DNA from: Spirochaetaceae bacterium
Lineage (GTDB): Bacteria; Spirochaetota; Spirochaetia; Treponematales; Breznakiellaceae
Assembly: GCA_031255115.1 (NCBI GenBank)
Contig: JAIRTD010000195.1
Location: forward strand, 1 to 6,354
Reading direction: 5' to 3'
DNA: 6,354 nucleotides
The notes beneath the pieces are model-generated. The model was not told the origin of the DNA, did not search any database, and saw only the letters and a list, made by a program, of their open reading frames with translations. Position numbers and translations under genes: made by a program. Positions 1 to 4,387 of this stretch are shown piece after piece (positions within the stretch are counted from its first letter, which is position 1; each line of letters begins with the position of its first letter).

Positions 1-66
1 GAAAGACTCGGCGCTACCGGCAATCTGTTTACCTGTAATCCTGACGCCGCAAAGAAAAAGCGCTGA
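1..66 (+). CDS. Possible C-terminal end of an upstream gene (partial)
   Basis: Frame 1 is open from the window edge to a TGA at 64-66 and would encode 21 residues beginning ERLGATGNLFTC and ending in a basic AAKKKR tail. The mix of residues looks protein-like, but the stretch is too short to assign a family. A competing frame (2-142) is open for longer; its peptide is rich in Cys, Trp and Arg and looks less natural. If real, the gene lies about 80 nt upstream of the symporter and in the same direction, so the two could be co-transcribed. Function unknown. Confidence 0.35.
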   Translation, partial: ERLGATGNLFTCNPDAAKKKR

Positions 67-95
67 TAGCGCAAACAGTTGGTGTAAATTGACAG

Positions 96-118
96 GTCCC
101 GTTTACTGTAGACGGGAC
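96..118 (+). promoter_or_regulatory. GC-rich hairpin in the leader of the symporter gene
   Basis: GTCCCGT (96-102) is perfectly complementary to ACGGGAC (112-118). Two further pairs (T103-G111 and T104-A110) leave a five-base loop, ACTGT. The stem ends 14 nt before the AGGAGG ribosome binding site. No T-run follows, so it is not a standard intrinsic terminator for the upstream frame. It could be an mRNA 5' structure, an operator or a processing site. The pairing is seen directly; the function is a guess. Confidence 0.4.
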
Positions 119-132
119 AGGATAACAGCAAG

Positions 133-138
133 AGGAGG
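133..138 (+). promoter_or_regulatory. Ribosome binding site that selects the TTG start of the symporter
   Basis: AGGAGG ends eight bases before TTG at 147, an ideal distance. The nearby ATG at 139 directly abuts the site, is in another frame and reaches a stop after three codons (ATG AAT TTT TGA), so it cannot start the gene. Confidence 0.8.
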
Positions 139-146
139 ATGAATTT

Positions 147-1688
147 TTGATTATCTATATTGTTGTCTTTGTTTTGTATTTTCTTTTTATCATAATTACC
201 GCACTGCGGAGTACAAAAAAAGTAGAAACCATGACCGATTTTACCACAGGCGGGAACAAAATGGGGCTTCTGCTCGGTGTAGGGACTTCCATCGCAACCT
301 GGGTCTCTGTAGCTTCCGTCATGGGCGTTCCGGGCAATATCTATTCGCGCGGCGTATGCGCCGTTTTTGGATGGGTTGCCGGCTGGTTCCTGGCCACAGC
401 GCTGATGCCGCTTATTGCGTATAAGATCCGCAGGCCGGAAGTTCCTACCCGGACATTTCCCGAATATATGCGTCTGCGCTATGATCCGTTTAGCGAAAAA
501 AGCCCGATACAGATTTTTGCTGCGATTATCGAACTCGTCGGATATTTTATTTTCTCGTACATTCAGGTTCAGGGCTTCGGAATCGTTTTCTCAACAATTA
601 CCGGCCTTTCGTTTAACATTTCTGTCCTGTTCTTTATGGCTATTCTCATATTTACCTGCCTGGGCGGATTTGAAAGCGTCGCCGCAACCGATACTTTGAA
701 CGCGGCATTTATCCTTGTCGGCGTTGCCGCCGCCATGGTTTCTGTTCTCGACAATACCGGCGGGCTGGGAAATATCATGCAGAATTTTGTTACTACAACG
801 GCCCCTGCGGTAGAAGGCCAGGCTCCGCTCATCGCGGGAATTCTTGGAACGCCCTGGGGAACCTTTGGAGCAAGCGCCCTCATATCGATTTTTATGTCCA
901 ACTGTCTGGGGTCAACCGTAGCGCCCCATTGGGTTTCCCGTTTTATGGCTCCCCGCAACGCAAAGACCGCGTCGCTGCAGATGTTTGTGGTGCTCCTTGT
1001 TCTCATCGCCATTTTTATCCCCCTTATCACGATTGGTATGGGCGCGAAAATGCTTATCCCGAGTCTTCCTGCGGATAAAACCACGGACTATATTTTCCCC
1101 ACGCTTATTGTCAACTACTGTCCCCCGCTGCTTGGCGCCCTGGCGTTAACGGCAATCTGCGCCGCGGCAGTATCAACGGCGAACTCCATGCTGCTCCACT
1201 GTTCAACCTCGCTTATTTACGATATTAAGCGCGTTATTCAGGGTAAAGGGGCTTCTGTGGAAGAGGACAAAAAAACAACAAAAGAACTTCGCATTGCTAT
1301 TCTCTCTTTGGGAATACTCGCGGTGTTCTGTTCCATGGGCCAGTTCTCGCTGTTGGCGATGGGCTTTACCTATGTATACGGCGCATTTGGCGCTGTATTC
1401 TTTGTCCCGGTATGGCTGGGGGTTTACTGGAAACGCATGAACCATCTTGGCGCGTTCATCTCGATGATCGCGGGGCTTATCGCGTATATGTACTGTATGC
1501 GCTTTGGCGTTCCCTTTGGACTGCCTGCCTTCCTTTTCTCGGTTATTTGCGCAACCATAGGAGGAATTATCGGAGTCGCGGTGGGGAAAAAGCCCCCGCT
1601 TGAAGCATATGAACAATTCTTTTCCGATAAACCCAGCGCGAAATCTCTGGAAGCCGCGCATCGTATACGCCGTGATGTAATAGTCTGA
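147..1688 (+). CDS. Sodium:solute symporter (SSS family), substrate unknown
   Basis: This 513-residue, very hydrophobic protein is predicted to sit in the inner membrane and import a small solute with sodium. Family features are visible in order: a first helix at about residues 2-20; a Gly/Ser-rich unwound segment at 35-60 (TTGGNKMG onward); the SSS signature-like stretch at 173-192 (GGFESVAATD, then a hydrophobic run); the PHWVSRFMA motif at 260-268, matching the conserved Arg-Ala segment; and the helix carrying STANS (343-347), followed by SLIYDI, where SSS proteins place Ser/Thr of the Na2 sodium site. Length and about a dozen hydrophobic segments fit a complete member. The C-terminal tail from about 481 is hydrophilic and basic. 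The start is TTG with a strong ribosome binding site. Which substrate it carries (pantothenate, proline, sugar, carboxylate or other) cannot be decided from the motifs. It appears to be transcribed alone or with the partial gene upstream. Confidence 0.93.
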   Translation: MIIYIVVFVLYFLFIIITALRSTKKVETMTDFTTGGNKMGLLLGVGTSIATWVSVASVMGVPGNIYSRGVCAVFGWVAGWFLATALMPLIAYKIRRPEVPTRTFPEYMRLRYDPFSEKSPIQIFAAIIELVGYFIFSYIQVQGFGIVFSTITGLSFNISVLFFMAILIFTCLGGFESVAATDTLNAAFILVGVAAAMVSVLDNTGGLGNIMQNFVTTTAPAVEGQAPLIAGILGTPWGTFGASALISIFMSNCLGSTVAPHWVSRFMAPRNAKTASLQMFVVLLVLIAIFIPLITIGMGAKMLIPSLPADKTTDYIFPTLIVNYCPPLLGALALTAICAAAVSTANSMLLHCSTSLIYDIKRVIQGKGASVEEDKKTTKELRIAILSLGILAVFCSMGQFSLLAMGFTYVYGAFGAVFFVPVWLGVYWKRMNHLGAFISMIAGLIAYMYCMRFGVPFGLPAFLFSVICATIGGIIGVAVGKKPPLEAYEQFFSDKPSAKSLEAAHRIRRDVIV

Positions 1689-1698
1689 TAATGAACTT

Positions 1699-1740
1699 GT
1701 TTGTCAGTCAAGGAATTAATCAATTCCTCGACTGACAAAC
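1699..1740. terminator. Long hairpin between convergent genes, probable bidirectional terminator
   Basis: The arms 1699-1717 and 1722-1740 pair over 19 positions around the loop AATC (1718-1721). The single imperfection is A1710 opposite C1729 on the plus-strand transcript; in a minus-strand transcript the same position becomes a G-U wobble, so all 19 positions can pair. The hairpin begins 10 nt after the symporter stop and lies 77 nt past the anti-sigma stop. No T-run directly abuts either side. A run of eight Ts lies at 1767-1774, and ACTTGTTT (1695-1702) can pair alternatively with AAACAAGT (1755-1762) just before it, so a larger fold ending at the T-run is possible for the plus-strand transcript. 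Confidence 0.75.
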
Positions 1741-1816
1741 CTAAATTTGCGGTTAAACAAGTCTAATTTTTTTTACTGGCCGCGTTACTCCACCTCATTC
1801 TACATACGGTCTGCGC

Positions 1817-2317
1817 CTACCTCAGCCGGAACCTTTCGGTAAGTTCCTTTAGGTGGCTGCCGATAAACAGGGCGCTGTAGGCGCTGATGATAATGCCTGT
1901 GGTTACGCTTACGGGAACCATGAGGGAGGAGCCTGCCGCGGTTGAGAGTCCCATAAAGTCAAGGCCAAAGAGGACCACCACCAGGGAGATTACGATGACG
2001 CAGCCGGAGATGACCCAGCGGCGGAAGGAGAGCGCCTCGGAGCTTACGGGTTCAAAAACTTCTCTGGAGCGGCCAAAAACATCCGCCACGGTTGCGTCGC
2101 TGATGATGATATCAGGCAATTCGAGGCCGGGTATCTCAAGCTCGGGGTCCTGGGTGTACGCTGAAAGGAGATGCCGGGCAAGCCGGTAACGCCGTGCGGT
2201 GGAAGCGCAGCGGGGACAGAACAAAAGATGTATATCGATAAGGAGGCGCTTTAAAAAAGAGAGTTCCTCATCCCCGTCATGGTCCAGTATTACATCACTA
2301 CTTTTTTTACACTGCAT
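1817..2317 (-). CDS. Zinc-type (HX3CX2C) membrane anti-sigma factor
   Basis: The 166-residue product follows an ECF sigma gene and carries an HLLFCPRC motif at residues 30-37 (H30, C34, C37), the HX3CX2C signature of zinc-associated anti-sigma domains. C3, 27 residues before H30, is well placed to be the fourth metal ligand; H13 is an alternative. After the N-terminal domain come a linker (about 55-98) and two hydrophobic helices (about 101-123 and 131-152), with a charged end (KELTERFRLR). The predicted topology puts both termini in the cytoplasm and only a few residues outside, so there is no periplasmic sensor domain, unlike many single-helix anti-sigmas. The expected role is to bind and silence the neighbouring sigma until a signal arrives. 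The start is supported by GGAGG six bases upstream. The gene lies 51 nt after the sigma gene and is probably last in the operon. The family is inferred from motif and context; it is not proven that the pair interact. Confidence 0.8.
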   Translation of the reverse strand: MQCKKSSDVILDHDGDEELSFLKRLLIDIHLLFCPRCASTARRYRLARHLLSAYTQDPELEIPGLELPDIIISDATVADVFGRSREVFEPVSSEALSFRRWVISGCVIVISLVVVLFGLDFMGLSTAAGSSLMVPVSVTTGIIISAYSALFIGSHLKELTERFRLR

Positions 2318-2368
2318 TCTCTGCCTCCGCTTGTGGATACGCCAAAAACATACTGCCTTTTAACGTTC

Positions 2369-2917
2369 CTATGATTCCCATAGATCCCCCAGTGTACCCT
2401 GAAGAAGTTTCTTTGCCCGGAATATATGGGACTTTATGGTATTTACCGGATATCCGGTTATAATTTCAATCTCCTGATATGAACGGTCATAGAAGAAAAA
2501 CAGATCGATGCAGATACGGTACCGTTCCGGCAATCCTGCCACGGCTTTTTTTACCGCCTCCCGGGCGGATACCAGCAGGGCCCGCTTTTCCGGAGTGTCA
2601 AAATCAGGAATCGCCTCTTCTTCGGCAAGGCTCCGGTACTCCTTGCGGCGTTTTATGCCGTTGATTCCGGTATTATAGGCAATGCTGTACAGCCAGGTTG
2701 AAAAACGGGAATCACCCCTAAAGTAGAACAGATTCTGAAATACCTTGAGAAACACCTCCTGGGAAAAATCAGAGGCATCCTCCCGGTTATGAAAAAAACT
2801 CATTCCCATACTGAACACCGCTTTCTCATAACGCAGCACCAGAAGGCGGAATACTCCGGCATCGCCGGCAATGATTTCCGCAATGATCAAACGATCATCG
2901 GCATCTTCCGTTATCAT
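2369..2917 (-). CDS. ECF-type RNA polymerase sigma factor
   Basis: The 182-residue protein has the two-domain architecture of extracytoplasmic-function sigma factors. Region 2 spans about 24-92, with REDASDFSQEVFLKVFQN (45-62) matching the conserved helix and RFSTWLYSIAYN (71-82) the -10 recognition part. Region 4 spans about 125-175, with LPERYR (129-134) leading into a helix-turn-helix (SYQEIEIITGYPVNTIKSHIFRAKKLL) that would read the -35 element. Length is normal and there is no C-terminal extension. It would direct RNA polymerase to a small regulon while released from the anti-sigma encoded next. The ATG overlaps the stop of the preceding gene in an ATGA junction, and only a weak GGG-type ribosome site is present, so its translation is likely coupled to that gene. 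The promoter at 3320-3347 resembles known ECF targets, suggesting autoregulation. Confidence 0.93.
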   Translation of the reverse strand: MITEDADDRLIIAEIIAGDAGVFRLLVLRYEKAVFSMGMSFFHNREDASDFSQEVFLKVFQNLFYFRGDSRFSTWLYSIAYNTGINGIKRRKEYRSLAEEEAIPDFDTPEKRALLVSAREAVKKAVAGLPERYRICIDLFFFYDRSYQEIEIITGYPVNTIKSHIFRAKKLLQGTLGDLWES

Positions 2918-3255
2918 GAAACCCTGTCACTGCGTTTCATCCTGTAAAATATGAGCAGGGCAGTTCCAAAGGCAAGCGGTATAACGCCGCCCAAAAGCTC
3001 CAGGGCCAATCCGCGGAACACCACGAGAAATACCGAAAGGGTAATTCCCACACAGATCAAAAGCAGTCCCGCAAGAAGGCTGAAAGACAAAAGATCAAAA
3101 TCAGGACGGCTGTACTGTCCGGCCTTGATGAGCAGCACCTTCCGCCGATGATCCCACAGGAGATAAAAGAACACAACTACAGAACCCATCATGATGCCCA
3201 CAATGGGAATCACCGCGATGATGATCTGGGCGGCAGTTGATCTGATCTGTTCCAT
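2914..3255 (-). CDS. Small three-helix membrane protein, first gene of the ECF operon
   Basis: A 113-residue protein with three predicted membrane helices at about 9-34, 55-80 and 84-104. A basic cytoplasmic-type loop (DHRRKVLLIKAGQYSRPD, 35-52) follows helix 1 and a short basic tail (RMKRSDRVS) ends the protein. I do not recognise a named function. The layout recalls small uncharacterised membrane proteins often encoded next to ECF sigma genes (DUF6249-like), but that resemblance is from memory and tentative. The start is supported by GAGGG eight bases upstream. Its four-base overlap with the sigma gene and its position behind the predicted ECF promoter imply that it is made together with the sigma and anti-sigma. 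It may modulate or sense for the pair, or be a target of the response; the sequence does not say which. Confidence 0.8.
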   Translation of the reverse strand: MEQIRSTAAQIIIAVIPIVGIMMGSVVVFFYLLWDHRRKVLLIKAGQYSRPDFDLLSFSLLAGLLLICVGITLSVFLVVFRGLALELLGGVIPLAFGTALLIFYRMKRSDRVS

Positions 3256-3463
3256 ATCACAAACCCTCTTATAAAAACAGCAACAAAGTAAGTTTACTAC
3301 AAAACAGAGCCCTTGTCTATTAGACCCGGACAGGAGAAAAAAGTTGCTTTATTCCCTTATATTTTGAAAATGCCAGGGAGCTTATTCGTGCCAAAGGGGA
3401 TTTTCTCCATCTCCGGGGGCATAAGATATTGTGGGTCAAGTTTAGTCTTTAGGGCGGGGTTGT
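3256..3463. other. Intergenic region between the FliL-like gene and the ECF operon
   Basis: These 208 bases contain the ECF promoter (3320-3347) and a second small inverted repeat, AGTAAGTTTACT (3287-3298), in the predicted leader. The part from about 3360 to 3463 has short G-rich and C-rich runs but no clear intrinsic terminator for the FliL-like gene that ends at 3464. No convincing gene or structured RNA was seen, so some read-through from the FliL-like gene into the ECF operon is possible. Confidence 0.5.
3320..3347 (-). promoter_or_regulatory. Predicted ECF-type promoter of the sigma operon
   Basis: Read on the minus strand, GCAACTT (3347-3341) is followed after 15 nt by GTCTAA (3325-3320). 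An AAC-containing -35 with this spacing and a short C-T-rich -10 is typical of promoters read by ECF sigma factors, and does not resemble a housekeeping promoter. Transcription would start near 3312, giving a leader of about 57 nt before the ATG at 3255. The -10 lies in a perfect 11-base palindrome, GTCTATTAGAC (3315-3325). Confidence 0.6.
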
Positions 3464-3931
3464 TTATTCCAGTACCATAAATTCGTTAAAATAAAGACGC
3501 CCTATCTTTCCCAGGCGGAGACCGGCGTTGTAGCGGCGGAGCAGTTCCGCCTTGATGGCGGCCTCGTCGAGGCGGGCCAGTTCTCCGGCGTTGAGCGAGG
3601 CAAAGTACTCGAGGCTTATCCGGCGAAAATCCCCCACCCGGGCGGATAATTCTTCGACAAAAAAACGGTCGTCAGGGTCATAGGGGAAGCTGACGGCAAG
3701 TATTACAGTCGCGGGAGCGTCTCCGCCCGTAGAAGCCCGTATCCTCCCCATGCCGGTAAAAATCCGCCCTGTCTCTCCGGCCTGCTCCACAGCCACGGAA
3801 ACTGGAGGCCTTTTGAGTACGGCATAGACCGTGCCAAACGCAATACCCAGGACAAGCGCAAAAACCAGGCCCAGGAGAACCCGGTAAAGGATAAGAGAAG
3901 GCCCTTTTTGTTTGTTTTGCAGTTTCTTCAT
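3464..3931 (-). CDS. FliL-like membrane protein
   Basis: The 155-residue protein has a lysine-rich cytoplasmic start (MKKLQNKQKG), one membrane helix at about 15-38 and a soluble extracytoplasmic domain. The domain layout fits the FliL family of flagellar stator-associated proteins: a beta-strand region (PATVILAVSFPYD, 73-85), a charged helical part, then a leucine/arginine-rich helix (IKAELLRRYNAGL) and the closing GRLYFNEFMVLE (144-155), equivalent to the conserved end of FliL where a strand reaches the C-terminus. FliL normally binds the stator ring around MotAB and supports torque. Here no flagellar gene is adjacent, so this may be a second copy or a relocated member with a different partner. 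The ATG at 3931 is chosen because an in-frame TAG lies just upstream and no better start follows. An AGGA sits only one base before it, an unusually tight spacing. Family assignment is moderate; a role in motility is inferred. Confidence 0.7.
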   Translation of the reverse strand: MKKLQNKQKGPSLILYRVLLGLVFALVLGIAFGTVYAVLKRPPVSVAVEQAGETGRIFTGMGRIRASTGGDAPATVILAVSFPYDPDDRFFVEELSARVGDFRRISLEYFASLNAGELARLDEAAIKAELLRRYNAGLRLGKIGRLYFNEFMVLE

Positions 3932-3941
3932 GTCCTAATTC

Positions 3942-3971
3942 ATCATACCCAAAACAGGCCGGGAGACACAA
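3942..3971 (-). promoter_or_regulatory. Possible promoter of the FliL-like gene
   Basis: On the minus strand TTGTGT (3971-3966) and TATGAT (3947-3942) are 18 nt apart, a fair housekeeping-type pair. The start of transcription would be near 3935, leaving only about four bases before the ATG at 3931. The message would then be almost leaderless, consistent with the poorly placed AGGA. Confidence 0.4.
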
Positions 3972-3977
3972 GGAAGG

Positions 3978-3988
3978 GGGAGCCTCCC
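3978..3988. repeat. Palindrome between two divergent -35 elements
   Basis: GGGAGCCTCCC is a perfect inverted repeat with five-base arms around a central C. It sits in the 20 bp separating the two predicted back-to-back -35 hexamers (3966-3971 and 3992-3997), a position where a dimeric regulator could affect both genes. It is short and could arise by chance. Confidence 0.35.
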
Positions 3989-3991
3989 ATC

Positions 3992-4020
3992 TTTTCATTC
4001 TGCTTCATTTCGCTGATAAT
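3992..4020 (+). promoter_or_regulatory. Possible promoter of the cupin-glmS operon
   Basis: TTTTCA (3992-3997) and GATAAT (4015-4020) are separated by 17 bp, matching a sigma-70-type promoter at four and five of six positions. Transcription would start near 4027, directly at the ribosome binding site (GGAGGG, 4028-4033, five bases before the ATG), giving a very short leader of about 12 nt. That leaves no room for a leader riboswitch or ribozyme. Confidence 0.45.
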
Positions 4021-4038
4021 AAGAAAAGGAGGGCGTGT

Positions 4039-4383
4039 ATGCTTATTCATCAGGATCAATGGAAGATTGAATACCGGGAAAAACCACGGGACGGCGAGGG
4101 GACGGTTACTTTTAGCCATTTTGTGGATGAAACAAAAGAACAACATCTTAAACTTCTTGCCGAATTGTCCCTGCCTCCAGGGGCGGCCATAGGATACCAC
4201 CAGCATGACAAGGAGACAGAGTATTTTATTTTTCTTGAAGGAAACGGCGTGGTAAACGATAACGGCGTTGAGGTTCCGGTTAAAAAGGGTGATGTTATTG
4301 TTACCGGAAACGGGGCGTATCACAGCGTCAAAAATACCGGGACGGTTCCTCTGGTGCTTCACGCGGTGATAATCCTTCATTAA
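4039..4383 (+). CDS. Small single-domain cupin protein
   Basis: The 114-residue protein is a near-perfect cupin. Motif 1, G(X5)HXH(X4)E(X6)G, is met by G48, H54, H56, E61 and G68. Motif 2, G(X5)PXG(X2)H(X3)N, is met by G84, G92, H95 and N99, with Gly (G90) in place of the usual Pro. H54, H56, E61 and H95 form the expected metal site, so a metal-binding beta-barrel is likely. No signal peptide or membrane helix is present; it is probably cytoplasmic. Single-domain cupins include sugar-phosphate isomerases, dioxygenases and sugar- or ligand-binding sensors, and the motifs do not separate these. The start has a strong GGAGGG site. The gene ends four bases before glmS, so the two are almost certainly on one message and the cupin may act in, or sense, amino-sugar metabolism; this is inference from position. 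Confidence 0.9.
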   Translation: MLIHQDQWKIEYREKPRDGEGTVTFSHFVDETKEQHLKLLAELSLPPGAAIGYHQHDKETEYFIFLEGNGVVNDNGVEVPVKKGDVIVTGNGAYHSVKNTGTVPLVLHAVIILH

Positions 4384-4387
4384 ATGA

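Noticed and set aside
60..72. Short hairpin GCGCT-GAT-AGCGC overlapping the stop of the upstream frame
   Set aside because: Only five pairs and no following T-run, so it does not qualify as a terminator.
89..94. Perfect TTGACA -35 hexamer upstream of the symporter
   Set aside because: No -10-like hexamer occurs at a 15-19 bp spacing; the expected position falls in GACGGGAC of the hairpin. Not annotated as a promoter.
569..1084. Minus-strand open frame of 171 codons inside the symporter
   Set aside because: It is antisense to a clear membrane transporter gene, has no ribosome site or family motifs, and its composition mirrors the coding strand.
1761..1766. GTCTAA on the plus strand that could be another ECF -10 element
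   Set aside because: No GCAACTT-like -35 lies 15 nt upstream, and it would drive transcription antisense into the anti-sigma gene.
3287..3298. Small inverted repeat AGTAAGTTTACT in the ECF operon leader
   Set aside because: Five-base arms in AT-rich sequence are expected by chance; no second copy was found to suggest an operator.
3370..3480. Plus-strand frame of 36 codons in the intergenic region, starting ATG CCA GGG
   Set aside because: No ribosome binding site precedes it, the peptide has no recognisable features, and it runs into the 3' end of the opposite FliL-like gene.
3932..4387. Possible glmS ribozyme or riboswitch upstream of glmS
   Set aside because: Only four bases separate the cupin and glmS, and the predicted leader of the cupin is about 12 nt; no space or conserved core for such an RNA is seen.
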